From NCBI GenBank assembly GCA_003427395.1, contig BFEA01000142.1, positions 1,029,488 through 1,063,984 of the forward strand: a DNA stretch of 34,497 nucleotides, written 5' to 3'. The notes under the pieces were generated by a model. The model ran no database searches and was not told the DNA's origin. It saw nothing but the letters and a program-made list of their open reading frames with translations. A program made the position numbers and the translations under genes. Source of the DNA: Chara braunii (lineage: Eukaryota; Streptophyta; Charophyceae; Charales; Characeae). Positions 18,383 through 28,234 of the stretch are shown here, in pieces. Within the stretch, counting starts at the first letter, position 1; each line of letters starts with the position of its first letter.

Positions 18383-18654
18383 TTCCTTCTGCATTTCCAC
18401 TCAGGTTTGCTTCCTACAACCTGCCAAATTTAACTTGAATCCAAGAAATGCCGAAGGAGTGTGGGTACCAAAGGCCCCTGAAGGTGCCTGGAATGTTGAA
18501 TTCGGAACTCTGTAGGTGTAAGTTGCCAATCGCTTCTCTGCAATTCCCCTTCTTGCTGGCTTGTGAGCAGATTAAGTGGCCTGTATTGGGTCTTGTAGGT
18601 CTGCTGATTGGGTTGTCCGCCTCCTGAGCCCCACTTCTGAGTTGTGCCAGTCTT

Positions 18655-18750
18655 TCTAACAATGTGGTATATAGTTCCGCACAAGCGGGCCAAAGCCCTC
18701 CTCCGTGCAAGCACGGATTCGAACCAGCGACCTTGGCCTCGGGAGCCAGA
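18655..18750 (-). mobile_element. tRNA-derived SINE-like unit, single 5'-truncated copy
   Basis: The minus strand reads CTGGCTCCCGAGGCCAAGG, then the Pol III B-box-like GGTTCGAATCC, the hairpin GGGCTTTGGCCC and CTATATACCACATTGT. The same order occurs three times at 19622-20412 on the plus strand. The A-box half is missing here. Confidence 0.65.
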
Positions 18751-19314
18751 CTCCCAAAAATCGAACAAAAGGCTCAAATGGGGAAGAGGGAAAGCCTAAC
18801 AGCAACCCCCCAGGACAAAGAGTCCGAGGAGGATGGAGAGGAAATGCACCTAGATGAGAAGGAACACCTTGACAGACAAAAAGAAATCCTCAAGGCACAA
18901 ATCACAGTGCTAAAGGATCAGAACAGGGAAACATAAGGCATAGCAGTCAACCTGCAAAAGTTGGCTGCAGGCTAGAACGCAGAAACGTTCACAGCAACCA
19001 GGCTTGAAGCCAAAGGAGGGTGCAGGAGAAGAGCGATAATCCCCTACAGATGGAGCACAAAGCACGGGGATTGGGGAGTAGCAGTCAATAAATCATGGAC
19101 CCTTATCACACTGGCCAAACTGAGTGAAAAAGCTATGGCAATCAACATCTCAGATGACGTTCCCATGAGCGCTCATATTTTGGGATCATGGGAGGAATGG
19201 AGGAAAGAGTGGATTGGCACAACAGGGGACCTGATGATTAGTGATCTCAAAGCCTGCATGGTCCAATACTCGATGGAGGCGGAGATCATAGACCACCTCA
19301 CATGGCAACCATGA
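18751..19314 (+). pseudogene. Decayed ORF of unknown function, about 188 codons
   Basis: One frame runs from about 18751 to a TGA at 19312-19314, with only two internal stops (TAA 18934-18936, TAG 18973-18975). The first third is acidic and coiled-coil-like (DRQKEILKAQITVLKDQN). After the stops comes a globular-looking region with WSTKHGDWGVAVNKSW, ISDDVPMSAHILGSWEEW and a final EIIDHLTWQP. I do not recognise the family. It lies between two tRNA-like repeats, so it may belong to a retroelement ORF or gag. The open 112-codon stretch after the TAG has no usable start of its own. Confidence 0.4.
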
Positions 19315-19621
19315 AAGGTAGTCCAGTCAATCCCATACGGCCTCTTAGGTGGAGAGAGGGACTGCAAATCAGAGCTAGCATTAACGAACATGAACTAAGT
19401 GAGTCGGTGTCAAAATATTTCAGCCTACCCTTGGAGACCCATTTCAGCCTTCTAAGTACCGATGGAAGGGGTCCTGTGCAACGGAGCGGAGTGAGCGAGA
19501 ATTGTCGCGTCCGTGGGATGTGTCCGTGTGGTGTTGTGTGTGGTGTGGGTTGCGTTGGACACTACAGCCTTGCAGGGGTGGGGTGGATATCACGACCGGT
19601 ATGGTTCCACTTTCGAACACC

Positions 19622-19690
19622 GTGTCTTGGCTGTAGTGGTTAAGAGACTTGGCTCCTGAGGCCAAGGTCGCCGGTTCAAATCCGTGCTTA
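19622..19690 (+). other. tRNA-like module, unit 1
   Basis: TTGGCTGTAGTGGTTAAGAG resembles a Pol III A box, and GGTTCAAATCC a B box. TTGGC-TCCTGAG-GCCAA folds as an anticodon arm with CTG in the anticodon place (Gln-like), but base 33 is C rather than U. The acceptor and T stems pair poorly, so it is not a functional tRNA. Confidence 0.6.
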
Positions 19691-19959
19691 CATGGAGGAG
19701 GGCTTTGGCCCACTTGTGCGGATCTATATACCACATTGTGGAAGCACCCATTAATCAGCGGGGAAGAATACCCTGTATTGGTGTTCGGGCTAAGTACCGA
19801 TGGAAGGGGTCCTGTGCAACGAAGTGGGGTGAGCGAGAACTGCAACGGTCGTGGGATGTGTCCGTGTGGTGTTGTGTGTGGTGTGGGTTGCGATGGACAA
19901 TACAGCCTTGTAAGGGTGGGGTGGATATCACGACCGGTATGGTTCCACTTTTGAACATC

Positions 19960-20028
19960 GTGTCTTGGCTGTAGTGGTTAAGAGACTTGGCTCCTGAGGC
20001 CAAGGTCACCGGTTCGAATCCGTGCTTG
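19960..20028 (+). other. tRNA-like module, unit 2
   Basis: Same structure as unit 1, with a canonical B box GGTTCGAATCC. Confidence 0.6.
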
Positions 20029-20293
20029 CACAGAGGACTTTGGCCCGCTTGTGCGGATCTATATACCACATTGTGGAAGCACCCGTTAATTGACGGGGAA
20101 GAATACCCCGTAGTGGTGTTCGGGCTAAGTATCGATGGAAGGGGTCCTGTGCAACGGAGCGGAGTGAGCGAGAATTGTCGCGTCCGTGGGATGTGTCCGT
20201 GTGGTGTTGTGTGTGGTGTGGGTTGTGTTGGACACTACAGCCTTGCACGGGTGGGGTGGATATCATGATCGGTATGGTTCCACTTTTGAACAC

Positions 20294-20363
20294 CATGTCT
20301 TGGCTGTAATGGTTAAGAGACTTTGCTCCTGAGGCCAAGGGCGCCGGTTCGAATCCGTGCTTG
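20294..20363 (+). other. tRNA-like module, unit 3
   Basis: Same structure, with GTAATGG in the A box and a TTTGC arm in place of TTGGC, which weakens the anticodon stem. Confidence 0.55.
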
Positions 20364-20412
20364 CACGGAGGAGGGCTTGGGCCCGCTTGTGCGGATCTAT
20401 ATACCACATTGT

Positions 20413-21350
20413 GTTGTTGTAGGATCTGGGCGAGATGTAGCTGTTTGGTGCGTGGTTTCCTTGGTTTGCTGCCTCTTCCAATTTGGTGTGATAGCATTAA
20501 AAAAAAATTCTGACAATTCTTGTTCTTTTTCTAAGATTTCGTATTGATTGTCTGTGGGGAACAAGTTATTCTGCAAATTGAAGATGTGTTTTTTGTAAGC
20601 AATTCTGATTTCAAATTCAATCTCCCTTTCCCTTTCCAGCCTCTTGACATATTCAGAGAACCAATTGAGAAAGTCTTCTTGATCCTCCTCGCATGTTCTC
20701 CTGGCTGCGTCTTGATCCCTCCCTGTATGTGACTCTTTCTCTGCCGAGTCCCATAACATGTTGTCGTATGCTTCCTCATCGTCTTCTTCTCCATCCCTTT
20801 CTTCCTCCCCTTCTTCGCCTCTTCCTTTTGGGATGTCTGTTTCATCTCCTTCGTCCATCGATTATTTTCCTTCCTTGCTGCAACCTTCCTCAGTCCCTCA
20901 CTATTTTTTCCCTTTGCTGACTGAGTCTCTTCCTTCCTCCTCCGGCTGGCCCTCCAGGCTTTCGTTTGTATCCGCTTCAATCCCATCCGTTGTTGAGTGA
21001 GATCCCCTAGGCCTGCTACTTTTGACTTGTGTTGTGCTGTGTGCAGGCGAGCTTGGGGTGGATTGGTTGGCTTTTCTTTTGAGACGTTTGTGTGGGTCGT
21101 TTGTTGTGTTTTCCCTTTGTGCTTTTTGGGATTCGTTGGTGTCCTGCAAGGGTTTCTGACTTTTGGTTGTTTGTAGGATCTTGCTTCTTGCCTGCAAGTT
21201 TTCAAAGTAGGCTTTTTCTGCTGAGCTGCCCGTTTTGAACAATTCTTGCAAGCTTTCTTTCATGTGCTTGTCCTCCATAATCCCTTGCATATCCAAAATT
21301 TGTTTTTCAGGAAGGGCGGAAGAGGTGGGATCCCGACACCCAGGCGGCAC
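20413..21350 (-). pseudogene. LINE ORF1-like C-terminal region
   Basis: Two frames separated only by stops near 20880 (21350-20901 and 20858-20397, same phase) encode a lysine/glutamine-rich segment followed by an acidic stretch (EEGEEERDGEEDDEEAYD) and a helix, WFSEYVKRLEREREIEFEIR. The helix aligns with WLRNYVEKARKEREHAFDIR at 708-1130. An alternative frame (21205-20531) is also open but very basic and looks like a shadow. The C-terminal end runs into the tRNA-like array. Its role as an ORF1 oligomerisation region is inferred. Confidence 0.5.
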
Positions 21351-21944
21351 GTGTCAGGACGAGTCGTGTAGATCGGGCGCAGGGGGGAGGAGACTGAGAT
21401 CGAGGGGGGGCGGGGGGCGCACGGGGATGCACAATCGGTGTTGAGCAAGGGGAAGGGGGGGAAGGAGATTGTAGGCGCACGGGGCTGGGTGGACACGTGC
21501 GCACGAGGGGAGGTGGGGATCGACTGTCCACGTGGCAATGATCCTTCCGCATGTCCACCTACCGAAACCTTGTTACCGCTTCTCCTTACTCCGATAGTAA
21601 GGTTCGATGAACCTCTCACCGCCGGCTGCGACCCGCTGAAGCCCAAAGCCAACACTTCACCAGCCATTCAATCTGTAGGAGCGACGGGCTAAGGACGAGC
21701 CAGGGTACACGTGGCAGCAGGTCGGCGTCGGCGGCATGGGATGACGACAGCATCTGGAGTAGCGCCGTCGTGGAGGTTGCCGAGGAGAAAGGCGCCAGCT
21801 TGGATGAAGAACGTACCTGGTCGAATTGACGGACCAGGTGCAGCTGCAAAAACGAGCTTGGAGATAGCTATCCGTGATAGTGGGATAGTCGGAGAGGGAG
21901 GGAGGGACGGGGATACCCAGAGAGGGAGGGAGGGAGGGAGCAGA
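21351..21944 (-). other. GC-rich leader-like sequence inside the PBS
   Basis: No convincing gene. It lies downstream of the PBS on the minus strand, as an LTR-element leader would. Open frames on the minus strand are proline/serine/arginine-rich composition artefacts. Confidence 0.35.
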
Positions 21945-21968
21945 GGTTCGAAACCCGCTCCGATACCA
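21945..21968 (-). promoter_or_regulatory. Primer-binding site, initiator-Met tRNA type
   Basis: The minus strand reads TGGTATCGGAGCGGGTTTCG, one base inside the LTR. It differs from the complement of the plant initiator-Met tRNA 3' end by only a few bases and follows an LTR ending CA. Confidence 0.75.
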
Positions 21969-21969
21969 A

Positions 21970-22251
21970 TGTGACGCACGTGCGGAGGGCAGGTGCGGAG
22001 ATGTGTGTGAGAGAGAGAGAGAGAAGATGGACACACACGAGAAGCAGCAGCTGAGTGAAGGTCCAGTCCGGCTCAATGAAAGAACGAACAACTGAATGAA
22101 TGAACCAACTGACCACGGACCTGGTCCTAGGCCGAAGTGATATACCGGCCTAGGTCCAGGTACCGGGAAACAACCTGGTACCAGGCCAGGGTCAGGCCGA
22201 CAGCCTGAAACTGGTCCGGTCTCACTGCCGGGCCGTAGGGGTACCGCTACA
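21970..22251 (-). mobile_element. 282-bp LTR of a separate LTR retrotransposon
   Basis: The minus strand starts TGTAGCGGTACCCCTACGG and ends GTGCGTCACA, giving TG...CA ends, followed by one base and the PBS. A TATATC word lies at about 22147-22142 and a (TC)n stretch near 22025. It interrupts LINE ORF1 sequence at 22252. I find no second copy in the window, so the element is truncated or its other end is unrecognised. Confidence 0.65.
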
Positions 22252-23640
22252 CTCGTCTTCAATTTTCCTCGCCCCCTTTGTTTGCCATTGACTCTCATGT
22301 GGTGGGTATGTATCAGGTTGGACTGTTGGCTCACTATGCAGCGTCCACACCCATTTTGGTTCGTCCAATCTGTCGTCGAAGACCCATCCTCTGTAGGTGG
22401 GATCATCGACAAACCACAACCCTGTCTTTGTTTCACATCCAACCAGGTTGTCCTTCTCTGTCCCTGTTAAGTGGCCAATTTCTATCAGTGCCCAGATCCT
22501 TTGCATTTGAAGGAGAGTGGGTTGGATTTGGTGGAGAGGAAAACTGCCAATTTCTGTCCGTTCGATTTTTGGAACAGCCAGGTGTCTGCGAACTGTGGTG
22601 GAATGCGTAAGGGGACTTCCAAACATGCTATTCTGGAGTCATGGTTAGGGGCCATGAATTTGAGGCCTGAGGCCAGCCATTCGATGGCAGGATTGTTTGG
22701 GTAGACTTATGTCGGTCTGTGTTCCACGAAGCTATGTAGGCCTTCCGCGATGTTGTCAAAATGGATCCGGAGCATGGTTTGCCTATGCCTTGAGGCATCA
22801 GGCTGCGGTGCCCGTCCTGGTTTGCGGTTGGTGACCGCCACCACTTCTTTCTTGCATTTGAGGTTGTTTAGGGAGATTAGAAAGGGTGCATATGCCCTAT
22901 CTGGAGTGACTATCATGACCGTGTTGCACGCTCGTTTGTGATAGGTGACTTATGGTTTCGTGCCTGGGATTTCCTCCAGGGACCTGAGGATGTCCCGGAC
23001 CCAGGACCGTTTTTCGTTCGGGGACATGTTTGCACATTTATGCGTTAAGTTGAACAAAATTGCATGTTTGTTAAAAACTTCCTCGCAGTTGGATTCATCC
23101 TCTTCCGGATATTGTCATATCTCCACTTGCTCTTCTCCTATGCCTGATGGGATCATCTGCTTGATGATGTTCACCTTGGACTTGATATGAGTGATTGAGA
23201 TGAGGAAGTCCATTGCTTTTTGGCCTAAGGATTTTGAGAATGGGTCGGAGGTTGAGGATTGGGATCCTTTCTGTGTGTTATCAAAAGGATGTGGTTGTGT
23301 TCTCACGAGTGGTTGTGCTTGGTCTTGTGATTGTCCTCCTGGAATGGGTGCAATCCCCGAACTTGCGGGGTTTGTTGGTTTCTGCGGTATGATCTCCTTC
23401 TTTCCTCCGCATACGAGATTGTCATGTTGTGTGGGTGATCAGATTACGGTGGTGCAGCTCTGTATCATTCGTCAAACAAGGTATCTGCGTGGCGGAGGTC
23501 AGCATGCGATTGCCCATTTGGGGATCGGTTTGGGGAGGGTTTTCAAAATTTGGGCAGCCTTTACCCTCCCCTCTTGGGGATCGTTTTGAGAAAGATGAGC
23601 TTCTCCTTCCTAGTTGGTGTGGTCGTCAGCACTCCTGCTG
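22252..23640 (-). pseudogene. LINE ORF1, N-terminal to zinc-knuckle part (third copy)
   Basis: On the minus strand the order is a Gln/Pro-rich N-terminus (23580-23306), KAMDFLISITHIKSKVN (ORF 23306-23115), a KRSWVRDILRSLEEIPGTKP stretch, the DUF4283-like TMLRIHFDNIAEGLHSFVEH (22916-22707), then LKFMAPNHDSRIACLEV. The zinc knuckle is damaged: the first Cys is Ser (SFKCKGSGH) and stops follow. GLWFVDDPTYRGWVFDD and PKWVWTLHSE (22470-22330) match the other copies. The sequence stops at 22252, where the LTR begins. Several in-frame stops show that it is dead. Confidence 0.65.
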
Positions 23641-23687
23641 AGAAATACTGCCTATTAAAATTATCAGATTAATTAAAAGAATACCCC

Positions 23688-24564
23688 TGCAATTAGACTC
23701 ACTTTCTTCTTACTCTGTATGCATGTAAACAGATGGCAAAGTACTCTGCGCCAGGCACCCACACAAAGCTCAAAGATATCACAGGCGAGACCACAGTTCA
23801 AATACAAGCTCGCTTCAAATAACTATGGCGCCTGTACGCCTTTACTTCATCCCCCACGTCATGGTATCCTCACAACTTGTTCACACTCACACTCGCTGGA
23901 TCTCCCTGGATATCCCACGCGCACACACACTCTCGCTGTACACGAATGCACACACACACTGAACTCAACTTCTAAGCTGCAGCGGCTATGGCCGCTCCAC
24001 TACTACTGGCTATGGACGAACTATCTTCCTTCAGCCCACTTCGACCTCGGGCATCTGCAGACCACCTCGCACAAGACGCACTGACAGCGCTTCCGCATGG
24101 CTTGCAGCAGAATGAATGAATAGCTGAACACTGCCTCTTGATTTATACTTCTGTGGGTCGCTGGTCTGCCCCTTTTCACCGGCCCTTTGGTGCACACAGT
24201 CCCATACGGTACTTGCTGGACTGGACAAGTGTTACTGAGACTGGTACCGCTGACTGAACGAGACTGTATTGCCGACTTAGTGGGATGGTACTGCCGATTT
24301 AGTGCAGTTGGACCTACGACTTGCCTGCAGACCTCTAGCCTAGCAGTTTCGACCTCTACACAGTTGTAACCCCTACTTGACAGATCTACAGACCGAACCC
24401 CTACAGCTACAGGGACCTACGACACACAACAGCCACTACTAAAACACAGGTCGCGGGCTCAAAACACACAGGGGTCTACTCGATACTGTACACGGGTGCA
24501 GGTAAGGTCTAGGGATCGAACCCTGGGATCTGCATCTGCTTCTGCAAAGGTGAAAACTGTTTCA
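23688..24564 (-). mobile_element. 3' LTR of chromovirus A
   Basis: 877 bp, TG...CA on the minus strand (TGAAACAGTTTTCACC ... CTAATTGCA), aligned with 31592-32489. The TATA box TATAAAT is at 24147-24141. Confidence 0.9.
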
Positions 24565-24576
24565 CTCCCGCCGGCC
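24565..24576 (-). promoter_or_regulatory. Polypurine tract of element A
   Basis: GGCCGGCGGGAG on the minus strand, directly before the 3' LTR and identical to that of element B. Confidence 0.65.
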
Positions 24577-24602
24577 TAAATTCGAGGTCCTCCGAGAATA
24601 CT

Positions 24603-24800
24603 TCAGTCTAAGGCAGGGTCTTTACCCTTTTTATCTCTCTCATAGGCTCGGACTATATTGGGAGTTGTCTCTAGAAGTTCTGCTCTTGTGAACCAGCGGT
24701 CATCTTCAGGTTCTTGATAAGAGAATCTGACTTTGTACTGTTTCTGTGGGCGACCTTTACCTCCTGTTTTAAAGACATCCTCACCTACTATGCCATCAAT
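24603..24800 (-). pseudogene. Chromodomain at the C-terminus of pol, element A
   Basis: At the end of the last frame (stop at 24603-24605), YDIDGIVGEDVFKTGG, QKQYKVRFSYQEPEDDRWFT and RAELLETTPNIVRAYER follow the chromodomain pattern of a Y/I start, a K-x-YKV-x-F strand, and E-P-x-D-x-x-W followed by a helix. This places A and B among the chromoviruses. Here the core Trp is kept, unlike in B. The segment itself is open. Confidence 0.75.
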
Positions 24801-24829
24801 GTCGTACCTTCCATCCATATCTGGAGGAT

Positions 24830-25590
24830 TCATAGACCTTCGTGATGAAAATTGTTGACTCGTAGTACACGGTAACAACTTTGATCCATGGAAAACTGGG
24901 TAGGTGTGGAGGTGTGCTGGAATTTCTTTGTGTAGGATGGTCCATCCTCTCTGCCCTTGACTTCTAGGACTGGCCACGGTCCTCTATATGCAGGTAGCAG
25001 TTTCTGGGAGATGTTCTCCTCAGGGGCGAACTCTTTTGACTTGACCCAGACTAAGTCACCTACTTGGAACTGTGAAGGGCGATGGTGTTTGTTGGCTTGT
25101 TCTATCATCTTGTGTTGGGCCTTCCTGAGGTTCTCGATTACGGTAGCAATCTCTTTTTCGTGTTGTATCGCAAATTCCCTGCTACCGGGGGTAGCCTTTG
25201 AATCTGATCCCGGTTAAGTCCTTCAAACGGTCTGCGGGGTTTAAAAGACTTGTGTAATTCGTTGGGAGTGCGACAAGTAGCTAAGTGCATGCTATTGTTG
25301 TCAGCATTGGCTACCTTTGGGAGCATCTCGTCCCAGTTAAGTTGGTCGGGCCTAATGTACATTCTTAGAACTTGCTGCAGGACTTTGTTCATCTGTTTAG
25401 TCTGACCGTCTGGATGACGGCCAGATGACATTAACAACTTTGATCCATAGACTTTCATTAACTCCTGCCAGTTCTGACTGGTGAACCGGGTGTCTCTGTC
25501 ACTAACTATAGACAATGATAGCCCATGTTCACTGACCCAATGGTCGAAAAACTTCCGTATTACTAACTTTGTGCGTGCCTCAAAGGGCAA
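24830..25590 (-). pseudogene. pol: Integrase core and C-terminus of chromovirus A
   Basis: The frame 25590-25138 reads LSIVSDRDTRFTSQNWQELM with the second catalytic Asp, then SSGRHPDGQTKQMNKVL. Compared with SSGRHPETNGQTEQMNK in element B it has lost two residues, and the catalytic Glu is Lys, so the enzyme would be dead even without frame breaks. A second frame (25108-24830) carries FQVGDLVWVKSKEFAPEEN and LLPAYRGPWPVLEVKG, the C-terminal DNA-binding part. Confidence 0.85.
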
Positions 25591-25618
25591 AGGAACAAAA
25601 ATGGCATATTTGCTAAAC

Positions 25619-26539
25619 CTACCTATCTACTACAACCATGATTTGGCTCTTGCCATGTCTACTCTTGACACCAGCGTCCATGACGTCTATAGACACTGAA
25701 TCTCCGGGTCCTTCGGGAATAGGCAAGGTTCTAAGAAGACCTAGAGGGGCTTGCATAGTAGTCTTATTCCTTTGACAGACTTTACAATTGCGTACGTACT
25801 CTATGCAATCGGCCTTCATGCCAGGCCAAGTATATGCGCACATGAGGTTGGCTAACGTTTTCTGCCAACCAAAATGTCCCTCTGTATCATGGCACTCCCC
25901 TAAGATCAAACTGCAGATCTCTTCGCTATTGGGGACGCATAGGCGGTCAACAACATTAGTCTTCTCAAATAACAAGCCATTTGTCGTGTGGTAATCTGAT
26001 TCTGATTCTGGTGCCTCCTTAACTCTCTTGAGGAGGTCGCTATAGATATGGTCCTGTGCATACGCCTCTTTGACTCTCTGTTGCAGGTATCTCCCTATAT
26101 CCAAATAGTGCACTATCGCTCCAAAGTAGTCCGATCTCCTACTCAGAGCGTCCGCAACTATATTGTATTTTCCCTTGACTGGCTTGAGCTCAAAGTCATA
26201 CTGATCTATCTTTGCGCCCCACCTAGTTAGCTTTGGTGTCATCTTGGCCTGTGTTTTCAGCCACCTTAGCGTCTCGTGGTCTGAATACACTTTAAAGTTC
26301 CTCCCTAGCAAGTTTTGCTTCCAGTGTTCTAATGCTTGCCTGAGAGCGTAGAGTTCCCTCTCGTAGGTGGATGTCGCTACCTTTTCTGAAGGCATTCTAG
26401 CAGACATGAACTCTACGGGTCTGTATCCATTGCCATTGTCTTGCTGTAGAACAACACCTATACCGTACTGACTTGCATCAGTGGTAACAACGAAAGGCAA
26501 AGACGGATCGACTACCTTGAGGACTGAGTACTCTATCAA
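25619..26539 (-). pseudogene. pol: RNase H and integrase N-terminal region of chromovirus A
   Basis: A 306-codon open frame, the longest in the element. RNase H occupies roughly residues 1-130: TTDASQYGIGVVLQQDNGNG, ERELYALRQALEHWKQN, VYSDHETLRWLKTQ and NIVADALSRRSDYF give the D-E-D-D set. The integrase HHCC zinc region follows (GECHDTEGHFGWQKTLANLM and CKVCQRNK, residues about 220-260), then SVSIDVMDAGVKSRHGKSQ with the first catalytic Asp. The frame ends at MVVVDR, where a frameshift separates it from the rest of the integrase. Confidence 0.88.
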
Positions 26540-26599
26540 GGCCCGCTTTAACTTCTTCAGAGCCGATGTGCGTCTTTATCCCACTTCCAAATTGCCTCT

Positions 26600-27646
26600 T
26601 TCTTTAGCAACCGGCGAAGGGGAGCAACAATGGTGGAGAAGTTCCTGACGAACTTTCTATAAATTTGCCAACCCCAAGAACGACCGCAACTTTGTCAGCA
26701 TGCGGGGAGTCGGTCAATCTCTAATCGCTGCTATCTTACTGTCCTCAGGCTTTATGCCATCTCCATCTAGGACGTGGCCCAGGTATAAAACATGTGTCTT
26801 GGCCCACTCACACTTCTTCGCATTAAGCTTGAAGTTAGCCTCTCTCAGCTTCTCCAAGACTTGCCTCATATGGCCCTCGTGCTCCTAAAGGGTCTTGCTA
26901 AACACTAAAATGTCATCTAAATATACAACTACGAATCTATCTAACCACGGCCTAAACAAGTCATTCATACAACGCTGAAACGTAGCTTGCGCGTTGGTTA
27001 GTCCAAAGGGCATCACTATAAACTCATAGTGTCCGTATCTGGCCCTGAACGTCGTTTTGTGCTGATCATCAGGATGAAGCTCTATCTGATGATAACCTGA
27101 CTTCAAATCTATCTTAGAGAAGTATTTGCAACCCTGCACTCGATCCAACAAATCATCTATTCGAGGCAGTGGTTCTGTGTTCTTCACTGTGATGGCGTTG
27201 AGACCCCTATAGTCTATACACATTCTCAACTCTCCCTCCTTTTTGGGGACGAACAGAACAGGCGCTCCAAACAGAGATGAACTGGGTCTAATCCAATCCT
27301 TCTCGAAGAGTTCGTCTAACTGCTTTCGCAGCTCCTCTAACTCCCTTGGGGACATTCTATACACCGCTCCTTTGGGAGTTCTACAGCCAGGCTCTATCTC
27401 AATTCGATGCAGGATTGGCCGCTGAACTACTCATGTGGACGGCTCAGACAGATTTGCATACTCTTCCAGCAACTTGGCAATACGAGGGTTTATGGGCTCT
27501 TCGAACTTAGGCTCAATGATTGGCCTAACATAGGCCACGAAAACCTGTTCTTCTAGCTGGTCCTCCTTTATTAATCTTGCAAATGCAGGAGCGCTGAGGC
27601 AGCAATGTGCCAAGGGGTTGTCTACCCCTGACGCATGAACAGGCAA
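26600..27646 (-). pseudogene. pol: Reverse transcriptase of chromovirus A
   Basis: The frame 27364-26885 carries [40 protein letters not shown] (first catalytic Asp), [13 protein letters not shown] and [15 protein letters not shown], with the YLDD box at about 26923-26912. These are the RT motifs of Ty3/gypsy elements, and the catalytic Asp residues are intact. The upstream linker (27646-27431) is in phase but separated by a TGA at 27429-27431. An in-frame TAG follows KTL at 26885-26887, after which EHEGHMRQVLEKLREANFKL continues. Further frame changes occur before 26600. Element B lacks this whole domain. Confidence 0.88.
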
Positions 27647-27649
27647 GCA

Positions 27650-28054
27650 GTCTTAACTCCACCTGACGGACTAGGGAGCCTACACTCTTGCTCTCTCAAG
27701 TGGAGTGTGGCCCTTGCTGCCTCTCCCCAGTCCATTCCTAGGACTATATCAAACGGGAGGTTGTCTTCTACGAGGAGAGTCAGGGAATGGAGAACTCTCT
27801 CTACCTTCTCTCTCTAGGCAAAAATAAGCCTGGACTCCCTCGACACAATCCTCAACTCGCATCGTGCGATTATCTGCGAGGACGCTGACTATAGGTTCCT
27901 CTATCTTTCGGACCTTTAGATTCAACTTCAGCTTCTGTAGCGCTTTGCGACTAATATAGCTACGGGTGGCCCCACTGTCTGTAAGGGCCCTTACTCTGCC
28001 TCTAAAAATCTCTACATCTACCAATACTAGTTGTCCTTTTCCATCCTTCTTCAT
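27650..28054 (-). pseudogene. pro: Retropepsin-like protease of chromovirus A
   Basis: The frame 28054-27749 contains LVDVEIFRGRVRALTDSGAT with the DSGAT active-site motif and RSYISRKALQKLKLNLKV. A frameshift at about 27785 is followed by LPFDIVLGMDWGEAARATL, where LG(M)D is the conserved C-terminal motif. The region then leads directly into the linker before RT. It is the cleavage enzyme of the polyprotein and is inactive as it stands because of the frame break. Confidence 0.8.
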
Positions 28055-28234
28055 CTTGGCCCAGCAGGCATTCTCTCCTTCATTTCTTCTGCCACGCCTG
28101 TGAGGGAAGTGCCTAGAGAGACCCTAACGCAAGCAGTCTCTGGACAGCCTTCTAGGCACTGGCCAGCAACCTCTGCCATAGACACATGTGGGTTGGGAGT
28201 TTCTCTATGGTGCGCACACTCTTCTCCACATGGT

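Larger units (their letters stand above)
19454..20412 (+). repeat. Tandem array of about 336-bp units with tRNA-like modules
   Basis: Units begin AAGTACCGATGGAAGGGGTC at 19454 and 19792, and AAGTATCGATGG at 20127, giving periods of 338 and 335; the third unit is cut at 20412. Each contains a GT-rich segment, a tRNA-like module with A- and B-box-like sequences, a hairpin and CTATATACCACATTGTG. The units are very similar but not identical (for example, unit 2 has a small deletion after the tRNA-like part). Confidence 0.9.

Noticed and set aside
19622-20363. Functional tRNA genes
   Set aside because: Acceptor and T stems pair poorly, base 33 is C, and the modules are embedded in a long repeat. 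They are tRNA-like only.
19444-20497. ORFs of 96-163 codons on both strands in the tRNA-like array
   Set aside because: They repeat with the array period and exist on both strands.
21616-22442. 261-codon minus-strand ORF
   Set aside because: It spans LINE ORF1, the LTR and the PBS, so it cannot be one gene; its Pro/Ser/Leu composition comes from GC- and CT-rich repeats.
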